NCBI GenBank assembly: GCA_051000715.1
Contig: JBPCOB010000022.1
Coordinates: 1-22,524, forward strand
Length of the DNA: 22,524 nucleotides
Direction of reading: 5' to 3'
Source: JBPCOB01 sp051000715
Lineage (GTDB): Bacteria > Actinomycetota > Actinomycetes > JALYNC01
Part shown: positions 6,844 through 17,104 of the stretch, piece by piece
Numbering within the stretch: the stretch's first letter is position 1
Layout: every line of letters begins with the position of its first letter
Program-made: the position numbers and the translations under genes
The notes under the pieces: model-generated
What the model was told of the DNA's origin: nothing
Database searches by the model: none
What the model saw: only the letters and a program-made list of their open reading frames with translations

Positions 6844-7464
6844 GTGTCGGGGCAGCTGTCGTTCTTCTCCGCCGGTGCCCGGCCGCCGGCGTACGCCGAT
6901 CTCGAAGGGCTGCTGGCGGGACCGGGACAGGTAGTACGCCGTGGTGGCCTGGCCCGGATCAGTGTCCTGATCCGCCCACCCGCCCGGTGGCGGGTTGTGG
7001 CGCTGGCTGCCGAGCTGGCCGCCCTGGGTCTCGATGCCGAGGTCGCAGCGGCGGGCACCCGGGACGGTACGGCGGTGCGGACGCCGTTCGTGGCGGAGCT
7101 GCTGCCGCTGGCGCAGCGGTGGACCGCGGGCGCGGCCAAGCGGCCGCCGGCCGGGTTCGATCTCGACGGTCCGCGGCTGCGCTGGTGGTGCCTGGCCGCC
7201 GGTCGGACCGAGCCCGCCGGGTACCGGCTCGGGCTGGACCAGGCCGCTGAGCAGTCGTGGTCAGCGGTCGGCGCCGCACTGGCGGCCGCAGGCGTGCCCG
7301 GGACGCTGGTCGGGCCGCGCGCGGACGGCCCGGCGTACCGCATCGTGGGCTCGCGGCGGCTGGGCAGGTTGCGGGAGCTGGTCGGCGACCCGCCGCCGGA
7401 AGCGCCCGCGGTCGAGTGGCCGATCGGTCCAGGGCGCGCACAGCCGGCGCCGGGTCGCGGTTGA
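6844..7464 (+). CDS. Conserved protein of unknown function downstream of hppA
   Basis: A soluble protein of about 206 residues with no signal peptide or membrane segment. It begins VSGQLSFFSAGARPPAYADLEGLLAGPGQ, followed by a predicted alpha/beta region with many Ala/Leu helices, a tryptophan-rich patch (DGPRLRWWCLAAGR) and a second glycine-containing half (GTLVGPRADGPAYRIVGSRRLGRLRELVG). I recall similar proteins between hppA and topA in other actinobacteria, but know no function. GTG 6844 lies five bases after the hppA stop, pointing to co-transcription, although its Shine-Dalgarno is weak (GAGCGGG inside the hppA end). Upstream in-frame sequence belongs to hppA in another frame and is excluded. 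Confidence 0.7.
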   Translation: MSGQLSFFSAGARPPAYADLEGLLAGPGQVVRRGGLARISVLIRPPARWRVVALAAELAALGLDAEVAAAGTRDGTAVRTPFVAELLPLAQRWTAGAAKRPPAGFDLDGPRLRWWCLAAGRTEPAGYRLGLDQAAEQSWSAVGAALAAAGVPGTLVGPRADGPAYRIVGSRRLGRLRELVGDPPPEAPAVEWPIGPGRAQPAPGRG

Positions 7465-7491
7465 CACCGCCCGCCCGGCCATGGCCACACT
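7461..7491 (+). promoter_or_regulatory. Candidate promoter of topA
   Basis: A perfect -35 hexamer TTGACA (7461-7466) overlaps the stop codon of the preceding gene. Nineteen bases downstream is CACACT (7486-7491), which matches three of six positions of a -10. Transcription would begin near 7498, giving a leader of about 34 bases before the GTG at 7532. This supports that GTG over the upstream ATG at 7481, which would lie inside the promoter. Supercoiling-sensitive control is common for topA promoters but cannot be seen here. Confidence 0.4.
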
Positions 7492-7531
7492 CGGCCAAGC
7501 CCCGATAACGACGACAACGAAGAGGAGCAGG

Positions 7532-10237
<2,706 letters not shown>

Positions 10238-10287
10238 AGCCCAGCGACGGGGGACGGGCTACCCCACGGTTGCCTCCGCTGCCTCTC

Positions 10288-10662
10288 TCAGCCAGCCGCC
10301 GTCCGTCGGGCGGCTTCGAACGGCGCCCGATCGAACACGATCCGGATGTGGGTGATCTTTTTGCCGTGCACGGTGAGGCACTCGGCCCCGGGGGCGTTCC
10401 TCACCGGGATGGTTTCGGTGTCGTACATCAGCAGCGCGGTCTCATCGTCACCGAACGCGGCGATGAGGTTAGACCCGGTGACGATCTGCGCGAAGGGCCC
10501 CATGAAGGCGCGGAACGCTTCAGCACCTTCGACGCGTCCCGCCGGTGCGTCGCAGACGATGTCAGCGGCGACATGAGTCATGGCCTTGTCGAAGTCGTGG
10601 CTGGTCCAGGCCCGGTGGTACGCCAGTGCGGTGTCCAGGGCCGGGCTGCTCTTCCATGTCAT
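10288..10662 (-). CDS. SnoaL-like / NTF2-fold small protein
   Basis: A 124-residue protein fitting the SnoaL-like branch of the NTF2-like fold: an N-terminal helix with ALAYHRAWTSHDFDKAMTHVAADIVCDAP, a central AEAFRAFMGPFAQIV helix, and C-terminal strands including CLTVHGKKITHIRIVFDRAPFEAARR. Members of this fold range from polyketide cyclases and isomerases to dimerisation or regulatory domains, so the substrate cannot be named. The ATG follows GGAAGGGAG at good spacing. It is convergent with topA and divergent from a decayed sigma factor whose family carries a SnoaL-like C-terminal domain; the shared fold may be coincidental or may reflect an old regulator-target pair. Confidence 0.75.
   Translation of the reverse strand: MTWKSSPALDTALAYHRAWTSHDFDKAMTHVAADIVCDAPAGRVEGAEAFRAFMGPFAQIVTGSNLIAAFGDDETALLMYDTETIPVRNAPGAECLTVHGKKITHIRIVFDRAPFEAARRTAAG
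10294..10315. terminator. Possible bidirectional terminator between topA and the SnoaL-like gene
   Basis: AGCCGCC and GGCGGCT form a perfect 7-bp stem around an 8-base loop, just inside the 3' end of the leftward SnoaL-like gene and about 57 bases after the topA stop. There is no T-run on either side. A weaker 5-bp pairing AGCCC/GGGCT (10238-10260) follows the topA stop directly. Such U-less hairpins can end transcription in actinobacteria, but this one could equally be coding coincidence. Confidence 0.3.
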
Positions 10663-11035
10663 GGTGCTCCCTTCCGGAGCTACAGCTGCACTGCTACCGC
10701 ATGCTCGGATCGCTGACCGGCGCCGAGGACATCCTGCAGGAGACGCTGATCGCGTCCTGGCGCGGCCTGGACGGTTTCGAGGGCCGCGTCTCGCTGCGTG
10801 CGTGGCTGTACCGGATCGCGACGAACCGCTGCCTGAACCTGCACGAGCGACACCGGTGCCCGCGTTCGGCTGCTACCTCGCCGGCGCCGGGAAGCCGATC
10901 TGGCAGCTCACCGGACTGCTAGTCCTCACCGTCTCGGGGGACCGGATCAGCGCCATCACCCGTTCCGACAAGGACCTGGCACGACGATTCGGACTCCCCG
11001 AAATGCTGGCCGATCCGTCGAATAGCACCTTGTAG
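10656..11035 (+). pseudogene. Remnant of a SigG-like sigma-70 factor with internal deletion
   Basis: Two pieces of one sigma factor are joined in different frames. The first (about 10671-10845) reads PELQLHCYRMLGSL, then AEDILQETLIASWRGL and RAWLYRIATNRCLNL, which is sigma region 2 of large ECF factors of the SigG/TIGR02960 kind. At about 10850-10860 it changes to a second frame reading PVPAFGCYLAGAGKP, GLLVLTVSGDRISAITR and RFGLPEML, the extreme C-terminal end of the SnoaL-like domain of the same family, ending at TAG 11033-11035. Region 4 and most of the SnoaL domain, well over 150 residues, are missing, and the first residues are also lost. The family assignment of both pieces rests on recalled motifs. 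The product cannot be a working sigma factor. Confidence 0.75.
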
Positions 11036-11104
11036 AGTTCGCTCGAGCCGTCGCTGCTCGGAGTACGGCGACCGACGGCCGCGTCCACAGGAGCTTGCAT
11101 TGCC

Positions 11105-13267
11105 ATGACGGGTGCGCAGCCAGCGGGCCGCTCAACCGCCGGTCCGGTCGATGCGGCCCGCAGCGGCGGCAGCCTCGCTGCCGAGGAGGTGCCCGCGGTC
11201 GCCGCGGAGCCGCAGGAGCTGACCGACCTGCGCGGCGTGCTCCAGGTGGGACCCTTCCGGCGGCTGTGGATAGCGCTGTCGCTTTCCAGCCTGGGCGACT
11301 GGCTGGGTCTGCTGGCGACGACCGCGCTCGCCTCGGAGCTGTCCACCGGCTTCGCGGCCCAGAACTACGCCATCGGCGGCGTCCTGTTCATCCGGCTGCT
11401 GCCCGCGATCTTGCTCGGCCCGCTGGCCGGAGCGATGGCCGACCGGTTCAACCGCCGCGTGACCATGGTCACGGCCGACCTCATTCGCTGTGGCTTCTAC
11501 ATCTCTATTCCGATCGTGCGGTCGCTGCCGTGGCTCCTGATCGCCTCTTTCGTGATCGAGTCCGTCAGTCTCTTCTGGATTCCGGCGAAGGAGGCGTCGG
11601 TACCCAACCTGCTCCCTCGAGAGCGGCTGCAAGCGGCCAACCAGATCAGCCTGCTGACGACGTACGGCTCGGCGCCGGTGGCGGCGGCGGTGTTTTTCGT
11701 GTTGTCGCTGCTCAACAGCGTGCTCGCCGCCGGCATCGCGTTCTTCCGGACGAACTCGGTGGACCTCGCGCTGTACTTCGACGCCGCCACCTTCCTGTTC
11801 TCCGCGATCACGATCTTCCGGCTGCGCGAGATCGGGAGGGCCCGCCGGGCGCAGCCTCCGGTGGAGGGGGCGCCCCCCGAGCCGGGCCTGATCCGGTCGA
11901 TCACCGAAGGCTGGCGCTTCGTCGGCGGCACGCCGATGGTGCGCGGCCTGGTGCTGGGGATCGTCGGGGCGTTCGCCGCCGGCGGCATCCTGGTCGCGCT
12001 CGGCAAGCAGTTCACGACGAACCTCGGCGGTGGCAACGCGGCGTACGGCGTGCTGTTCGGCTCGGTGTTCCTCGGGCTGGCCGGTGGCATGTTCGTCGGA
12101 CCGCGCCTGCTGGTGGACTTCAGCCGCCGACGGTTGTTCGGTCTGGCGATCCTCGGAGCCGGCATCTCCCTGTCGGTGAACGCGGTTCTGCCGAACCTGA
12201 TCCTGGCACTGGTCGCCACCGTGGCCATCGGCGGCTTCGCCGGCATCGCGTGGGTCGTCGGGTACACCCTGCTGGGCTTGGAGGTCGCCGACGACGTGCG
12301 CGGCCGGACCTTCGCGCTGGTCCAGTCACTGGCTCGGATCGTGCTACTGGTCGTGCTCGCGGCGGCGCCGTTCGCTGCGGGGGTCATCGGGCGGCCGCAT
12401 GCCCGGCTCGGCCGGCTCGACGTCCGGCTGGACGGTGTGTCGATCATGCTCCTGGTCGGCGGTCTGCTCGCCGCGCTGGTGGGCTTTACGTCCTACCGGC
12501 AGATGGATGACCGGCCGGGAGTGCCGCTGCGCGCGGACCTGCTCGCCGCGCTGCGTCGCGAGGTGGTCTGGCAGCGGCCGGCCGGGATCGGGATCTTCGT
12601 GGCCTTCGAGGGCGGTGAGGGTGCCGGCAAGTCCACCCAGGTCCGGTTGCTGTACGCCGAGCTCGTCGCCCGCGGCTACGAGGTGATAGTCACCCGCGAG
12701 CCGGGCGGAACCGCCCTCGGCGGTCGGCTGCGCGAGCTGCTGCTGCAGCCGGGCGCGCACAGCCCGTCGCCGCGCGCCGAGGCGCTGCTCTACGCCGCCG
12801 ACCGCGCCGAACACGTGGCCGCCGTGATCCGGCCCGCACTGGAGCGCAGTGCGGTGGTGCTGACCGACCGCTTCGTCGACTCCTCGCTGGCCTACCAGGG
12901 CGCCGGGCGGAACCTGTCGACGAAGGAGCTTCGCCGGATCTGCGACTGGGCCACCGGGGGGCTGGTGCCTGATCTCACGGTGCTGCTCGACGTACCGCCG
13001 AAGGTCGGGCTGGCCCGGGGCCGCGGACCCAGTGACCGGATCGAGGCCGAGCCGCACGACTTCCACGACCGGGTGCGCCGAGGTTTCCTGTCTCTGGCTC
13101 AACGGGCGCCCAAGCGCTACGCCGTGGTCGACGCCACCATGTCGCCGGAGGAGATCCACCGCTTGGTGCTGGAGCGACTGCAGCGCCGACTGCCTAAGGC
13201 CTCGTCGGCTGCGCGGTCTGGTGGGTCGGTGCGGGCGAGCGAGCCGTTGCCGGTGCCAGACGGGTGA
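11105..13267 (+). CDS. tmk: MFS transporter-like domain fused to thymidylate kinase
   Basis: A 720-residue two-domain protein. Residues about 40-480 form a multi-helix MFS-type membrane domain with a motif A-like loop (GAMADRFNRRVTMV). Residues about 497-705 are a complete thymidylate kinase, which phosphorylates dTMP to dTDP in dTTP synthesis: P-loop EGGEGAGKST with K509, the DRF motif at D588-R589 with SSLAYQG, and a LID-like RGRGPSDRIE. Similar MFS-dTMP kinase fusions occur in Streptomyces and relatives at this chromosomal position, so it is not an assembly join; the transported substrate, if any, is unknown. The ATG has AGGAG (11090-11094) ten bases upstream. The stop overlaps the holB start by four bases, so kinase and clamp-loader subunit are translationally coupled. 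Confidence 0.92.
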   Translation: MTGAQPAGRSTAGPVDAARSGGSLAAEEVPAVAAEPQELTDLRGVLQVGPFRRLWIALSLSSLGDWLGLLATTALASELSTGFAAQNYAIGGVLFIRLLPAILLGPLAGAMADRFNRRVTMVTADLIRCGFYISIPIVRSLPWLLIASFVIESVSLFWIPAKEASVPNLLPRERLQAANQISLLTTYGSAPVAAAVFFVLSLLNSVLAAGIAFFRTNSVDLALYFDAATFLFSAITIFRLREIGRARRAQPPVEGAPPEPGLIRSITEGWRFVGGTPMVRGLVLGIVGAFAAGGILVALGKQFTTNLGGGNAAYGVLFGSVFLGLAGGMFVGPRLLVDFSRRRLFGLAILGAGISLSVNAVLPNLILALVATVAIGGFAGIAWVVGYTLLGLEVADDVRGRTFALVQSLARIVLLVVLAAAPFAAGVIGRPHARLGRLDVRLDGVSIMLLVGGLLAALVGFTSYRQMDDRPGVPLRADLLAALRREVVWQRPAGIGIFVAFEGGEGAGKSTQVRLLYAELVARGYEVIVTREPGGTALGGRLRELLLQPGAHSPSPRAEALLYAADRAEHVAAVIRPALERSAVVLTDRFVDSSLAYQGAGRNLSTKELRRICDWATGGLVPDLTVLLDVPPKVGLARGRGPSDRIEAEPHDFHDRVRRGFLSLAQRAPKRYAVVDATMSPEEIHRLVLERLQRRLPKASSAARSGGSVRASEPLPVPDG

Positions 13268-14421
13268 GCGTCTTCGGCGATCTGGTCGGCCAGGAAAGGG
13301 TCGTTGTTCAGCTTGGCGCGGCCGCAGCGGCCGCCGCGGGCGCCGCCGCGGGTGGACCTGGCATGACGCACGCCTGGCTGTTCACCGGTCCGCCCGGGTC
13401 CGGCCGGTCGGTCGCGGCCCGCGCCTTCGCCGCCGCCCTGGAGTGTCCGAGATCGGGCTGTGGAACCTGCTCCGCCTGCCACACCGTGCGGGCCGGCACC
13501 CACGCCGACGTCGATGTCGTCGTACCGGAGGGCCTGCACATCTTGATGGAGGAGGCTCGCGAGATCGTCCGGCGGGCGTCGTCGGCACCCACCGTGGGTC
13601 CTTGGCGGGTGATTGTGATCGAGGACGCCGACCGGCTCGAGGAACGTACGTCGAACACCCTGCTCAAGATCTTGGAGGAGCCGCCGCCGCGCGCTGTCCT
13701 GCTGCTGTGCGCGCCGGCCGTCGACGACCTGCCTCCGACCATCCGGTCCCGTTGCCGGCTGGTGACGCTGCGTACGCCGCCCGCCGCCGCGGTGGCCGAG
13801 GTGCTCGAGCGGCGGGACGGGGTTCGCCCCGAGGTGGCCGCTTTCGCCGCTCGGGCGGCACAGGGTCACGTCGGTCGGGCCCGCCGGCTGGCCATGGACG
13901 CCGATGCGCAGCGTCGCCGCCGCGAGGTGCTGGCGCTGCCCGGGGCGCTCACCTCGGTGCCGGCCTGCTTCGTCGCGGCAGAGAACCTGGTCGCGGCGAC
14001 CGTAGAGGAGGCGACCGCGGCGACCGGGCCGGTGGCCGCGGCGGAGACGGCGGCCCTGCGGGTGTCGCTCGGTGACACCGGCACCGGCAAGGCCATGCCC
14101 CGCGGCACCGCCGGAGCCATGAAGGACTTGGAGCGGCGGCAGAAGTCGCGCGGGACCCGGAGCCAGCGGGACGCGCTCGACCGGGCGCTCGCGGACCTGG
14201 CCACCTTCTATCGGGACGTCCTCATGGTCCAGCTCGGCGCGGCGGTGCCCTTGGTCAACTCCGACCTGCGGGATGCCGTTCACCGGCTCGCGGCCGGCTC
14301 GGCCCCGGCGTCGACGCTGCGGCGGATCGAGGCGAGCTTCGCCTGCCAGACCGCGATCGACGCGAACGTGCCTCCTCTGTTGGCCGTTGAGGCGTTGACC
14401 TTGCGGCTGCGGGCGGGGTGA
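13264..14421 (+). CDS. holB: DNA polymerase III subunit delta'
   Basis: A 385-residue AAA+ clamp-loader subunit that, with delta and tau/gamma, opens the beta sliding clamp at the replication fork. Visible features are VFGDLVGQE at the start, a P-loop variant GPPGSGRS at 42-49 with Arg48 in place of the lysine, a zinc module with C61, C66, C69 and C72, the IEDADRL Walker B-like segment, LLKILEEPP, and the SRC arginine-finger motif in TIRSRCRLV. Delta' is usually non-catalytic, so the altered P-loop is expected. The GTG start overlaps the tmk stop (GTGA). The C-terminal helical domain with an ERRQKSRGTRSQRDALDRAL segment matches actinobacterial holB products. Confidence 0.93.
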   Translation: MSVFGDLVGQERVVVQLGAAAAAAAGAAAGGPGMTHAWLFTGPPGSGRSVAARAFAAALECPRSGCGTCSACHTVRAGTHADVDVVVPEGLHILMEEAREIVRRASSAPTVGPWRVIVIEDADRLEERTSNTLLKILEEPPPRAVLLLCAPAVDDLPPTIRSRCRLVTLRTPPAAAVAEVLERRDGVRPEVAAFAARAAQGHVGRARRLAMDADAQRRRREVLALPGALTSVPACFVAAENLVAATVEEATAATGPVAAAETAALRVSLGDTGTGKAMPRGTAGAMKDLERRQKSRGTRSQRDALDRALADLATFYRDVLMVQLGAAVPLVNSDLRDAVHRLAAGSAPASTLRRIEASFACQTAIDANVPPLLAVEALTLRLRAG

Positions 14422-14436
14422 CCGGTCCTCCCCGCC
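14412..14436 (+). terminator. Hairpin after holB, likely terminator
   Basis: GGCGGGG (14412-14418) and CCCCGCC (14430-14436) form a perfect 7-bp GC stem around an 11-base loop that contains the holB stop codon. No T-run follows. The location at the end of the tmk-holB pair suits a U-independent terminator. Confidence 0.4.
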
Positions 14437-14601
14437 GGCCGCGGGCCGCGCCTACGGCTCCCGAGGGCCTTCGAGGACGACCCGATCCGGGCGTATTGTC
14501 GGTGCATCGGCCGGATCTGCGCCGTCAAACCGCCGCGACAGCCCTACCGGGCGCTGGCCCGCATCCTGTTCCGGCCACCACCAGCGAGCCGGGGGGAGAG
14601 G

Positions 14602-16146
14602 CTGAACCGACCCGCCCGCGCCAGCCTGCTGCTTGCACTGGCCACTGCGGCCGCCTGCACGGGCAGCACGCCGTCCGCCGACCGGCCAAGCCCCAGCGCT
14701 CGGTCGGCGTTCCCGTCGGTCACCGCCAGCCCCACGGCCACCGCCGCGGCGCCGGCGCCGGCGTACTACCGCCAGCGGCTGAGCTGGCGGGGGTGCGACG
14801 GCGGTTTCAGCTGCGCGACGCTGCGCGTCCCGCTGGACTACACCAGGCCGACGGGACGGCAGATCGAGGTGGCCGTGATCCGGTTGCCGGCCCAAGGAGA
14901 CGGCCCCCGGATAGGGTCGCTCCTGGTCAACCCCGGTGGCCCCGGCGGCTCCGGGATCGAGTACGCACGCTACGCGCGGTATCTGTTCCCGGCGCAGGTC
15001 CGGGCCCGGTTCGACATCGTCGGCTTCGACCCGCGGGGTGTGGGGTCGAGTACGCCGGTCCGCTGCCTGTCCGATGCCGAGCTGGACGCGCTGATCGCAG
15101 CGCCGGCCGTGCCCCGTACCCCGGCCCAGACCGCCGAAGTGGTCGCCGCCAGTCGCCACTTCGGGGCCGCCTGCCAGGCCAAGAACGGCGAGCTGCTGGC
15201 GCACGTCGGCACGGTGGACAGCGCCCGAGACATGGACGTGCTGCGAGCCGCGCTTGGGGAGGCCAAGCTCACCTACCTGGGCAAGTCCTACGGGACTTTC
15301 CTCGGCGTCAAGTACGCCGAGCTCTTCCCCGGTCGGATCCGCGGGCTGGTGCTGGACGGCGCCCTGGACCCGGCGCTGACCGGTGCGCGGCTCAACGAGG
15401 TGCAGGCGGGCGGCTTCGAGGCCAACCTGCGGGATTTCCTGAGCTCGTGCGCCCGCAACGGCGGTTGCCCACTGGGCTCGACGGCGGCCGCGGCCACGGC
15501 GGAGCTGGACCGGCTGCTGGCCGCCCTCGAACGCTCGCCCCTGCCCGCGGCGGGAAACCGCCGGCTGGGTCCGGGACCGGCGCTCCTCGGCCTGGCCGCT
15601 GGCCTCTACAGCCCGCAGAACGGCTGGCCCCGGCTCTCGGCCGCACTGGCCGCCGCGGAGAAGGGCGACGGCGCCAAGCTCCTGGGTCTGACCGACTCCC
15701 TCACCGACCGCGACCCGGGCGGCCACTACAGCAACGAGGTCGAGGCCAACGCCGCCATCAACTGCCTCGACCGGCCATGGCCGACATCGCTGCCGGCCAT
15801 CGCCGCATCGGCGGCGTCGGCGGCTCGCACCGCTCCGCACTTCGGCGCCGGCCTCGTCTACGGCAGCCTGACCTGCGCCTACTGGCCGGTGCCGCCGGTG
15901 GAGATGCCACACCCGGTGCGGGCCACGGGCGCCCCGCGGATCCTGGTGGTCGGCACCACCGGCGACCCGGCGACGCCGTACGTCTGGTCTCAGGCGCTCG
16001 CGGGGCAGCTCGACTCCGGTGTCCTGCTCACCTACGAGGGGGACGGGCACACGGCGTACGGGCGCGGCAGCTCCTGTGTCGACTCGGCGGTGAACCGCTA
16101 CCTGATCGAGCTGCGAGCGCCGCCCGCGGGGCAGGTCTGTCGGTGA
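14602..16146 (+). CDS. Secreted TAP-like alpha/beta-hydrolase peptidase, probable lipoprotein
   Basis: A protein of about 514 residues of the tripeptidyl-aminopeptidase-like family (proline iminopeptidase-type alpha/beta-hydrolase with a C-terminal TAP-like domain), expected to cleave short peptides outside the membrane. Catalytic triad: S229 in GKSYG, D455 in GTTGDP, H483 in GDGHTAYG; the oxyanion segment is VNPGGPGGSG. No ATG, GTG or TTG occurs in frame near the 5' end. CTG 14602, just after the purine run GGGGGGAGAGG (14591-14601), gives LNRPARASLLLALATAAAC: two arginines, a hydrophobic core and a lipobox-like AAAC with C19, followed by a Ser/Pro/Thr-rich linker. The first ATG (14869) would delete the signal and the start of the hydrolase fold, so it is rejected. 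A missed frameshift near the start is an alternative. Confidence 0.85.
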   Translation: MNRPARASLLLALATAAACTGSTPSADRPSPSARSAFPSVTASPTATAAAPAPAYYRQRLSWRGCDGGFSCATLRVPLDYTRPTGRQIEVAVIRLPAQGDGPRIGSLLVNPGGPGGSGIEYARYARYLFPAQVRARFDIVGFDPRGVGSSTPVRCLSDAELDALIAAPAVPRTPAQTAEVVAASRHFGAACQAKNGELLAHVGTVDSARDMDVLRAALGEAKLTYLGKSYGTFLGVKYAELFPGRIRGLVLDGALDPALTGARLNEVQAGGFEANLRDFLSSCARNGGCPLGSTAAAATAELDRLLAALERSPLPAAGNRRLGPGPALLGLAAGLYSPQNGWPRLSAALAAAEKGDGAKLLGLTDSLTDRDPGGHYSNEVEANAAINCLDRPWPTSLPAIAASAASAARTAPHFGAGLVYGSLTCAYWPVPPVEMPHPVRATGAPRILVVGTTGDPATPYVWSQALAGQLDSGVLLTYEGDGHTAYGRGSSCVDSAVNRYLIELRAPPAGQVCR

Positions 16147-16190
16147 CCGGCGGGTAGACTCCGGCCGCCGCCCGGATCCCGAGGTGGCCC

Positions 16191-16262
16191 GCCGGAGTAG
16201 CTCAGTGGCAGAGCAATCGCCTCGTAAGCGATAGGTCGCGGGTTCAATCCCCGCCTCCGGCT
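16191..16262 (+). tRNA. tRNA-Thr (anticodon CGT)
   Basis: A full cloverleaf of 72 bases. The acceptor stem GCCGGAG pairs perfectly with CTCCGGC (16255-16261), with T as discriminator; the D stem is GCTC/GAGC; the anticodon stem ATCGC/GCGAT encloses loop CTCGTAA, with anticodon CGT at 16223-16225 reading ACG; the T arm is GCGGG-TTCAATC-CCCGC. The 3' CCA is not encoded. A TAGACT hexamer at 16155-16160 could be its -10 box, though no clear -35 is seen in the end of the peptidase gene. Confidence 0.95.
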
Positions 16263-16275
16263 CCGACCCGCCGCT

Positions 16276-16294
16276 GGCTGACCCGGTCTCAGCC
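16276..16294. terminator. Hairpin between tRNA-Thr and the DUF2127 gene
   Basis: GGCTGA and TCAGCC form a perfect 6-bp stem around a 7-base loop, starting 14 bases after the tRNA and overlapping the stop codon of the leftward membrane-protein gene. It could serve both convergent transcripts. It lacks a T-run. Confidence 0.4.
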
Positions 16295-17104
16295 GGCCGG
16301 CCGCCCGCCCATGCCGACCTCGGCGCCGGGCACCAGCTCGGCCGGGGCGTGCCCCTCGCCAGCGGCCGCCTCCACCTCGAGCAGCGACTCGCTGGTCAGC
16401 TCTCGCTGGTAGGCCCGCTGACCGCCACGGAGGCCGAAGAGCCGTTTGGCCAGCAGCAGGTAGACGACGATCGCCACGTTGAGCAGGAAGGTCAGCACCC
16501 GGGTGACCGTCAGCGATTTCAGCAGCTCGTGCACCTCCAACGGCAGGAACGCTGCGGTGGCCACCACGGTGAGGTACTCGGCCCAGCGCCTGGCCAACCA
16601 CAGGCCGACGCCCTCGACCATCTCCAGGGCGCCGTACGCCGCGAGGAGTGCTGCCACCACGGCCAGGGTGGAAGTCTTGGCGGTCAGCGCCCGGTTCAGC
16701 GCTGTGACCAGGGAGCTGCGGTCGATGTCGAACCCCAGTCGGTCGGCCAGGGGCCGGGCGGCGGGCAGGTCGTGGAGGAACACCTCGCGCAGCGACGCCT
16801 GCGAGGACCGGAACCGCAGGACGGCGTACGACCCGGCCAGCAGGAGCACGCCCCGGATCACCCGTTCGACACCCAGCACCCGCAGGATGAGAAGCTGCCG
16901 GAGCGCCTTGCCGCGGGGTGGGACCGGCGCCCGGTCGGCCGGACCCGAAGAGCGCGGCGGCCCCGGTACGAAGTCGCCGCAGCGCAGGCACCGCCACAGT
17001 TCGCCGATGGCCGAGTCCGCGCGGATCCGCCTTCGCAGGTCTGCCTCGTCCGGTGCGTAGGTCAGGTGCCCGTGCCGACCGCAGGCGCGAAGCTCGCGGT
17101 TCAC
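16289..17104 (-). CDS. DUF2127-type membrane protein with N-terminal zinc-ribbon-like motif
   Basis: A protein of about 271 residues. The N-terminus carries CxxH at C8/H11 and CxxC at C39/C42 (CGRHGH and CLRCGDF), which resembles a small zinc ribbon. The rest is a membrane protein with about four helices (roughly 72-95, 147-170, 176-192, 203-220) and the AAYGALEMVEGVGLWLARRWAEYLTVV segment characteristic of the DUF2127 family, whose function is unknown. The C-terminal ~45 residues are acidic and cytoplasmic. GTG 17104 is chosen because it opens directly on the cysteine motif; the frame is open far upstream, but there it lies antisense to dacB and is not protein-like. The ribosome binding site is weak (GGGATGG). 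It is divergent from dacB. Confidence 0.75.
   Translation of the reverse strand: MNRELRACGRHGHLTYAPDEADLRRRIRADSAIGELWRCLRCGDFVPGPPRSSGPADRAPVPPRGKALRQLLILRVLGVERVIRGVLLLAGSYAVLRFRSSQASLREVFLHDLPAARPLADRLGFDIDRSSLVTALNRALTAKTSTLAVVAALLAAYGALEMVEGVGLWLARRWAEYLTVVATAAFLPLEVHELLKSLTVTRVLTFLLNVAIVVYLLLAKRLFGLRGGQRAYQRELTSESLLEVEAAAGEGHAPAELVPGAEVGMGGRPAG

Noticed and set aside
7481..7531. ATG at 7481 as the topA start
   Set aside because: It falls between the -35 and -10 of the likely promoter, and the added residues are not like the family; the GTG at 7532 has a Shine-Dalgarno.
11105..13267. MFS-Tmk fusion as an assembly join
   Set aside because: The frame is continuous with a normal linker, and fusions of this kind are known at this position in other actinobacteria.
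13387..13410. P-loop lysine replaced by arginine in holB as a possible defect
   Set aside because: Delta' subunits are commonly non-hydrolysing and variable in Walker A, so this is expected and not damage.
14452..16050. 532-codon open frame antisense to the TAP-like peptidase
   Set aside because: The plus strand encodes a full hydrolase with catalytic triad; the minus frame is rich in Arg/Gly/Gln and shows no domain.
16191..16262. Missing 3' CCA in tRNA-Thr as a sign of decay
   Set aside because: Many actinobacterial tRNA genes do not encode CCA; all stems here are perfectly paired.
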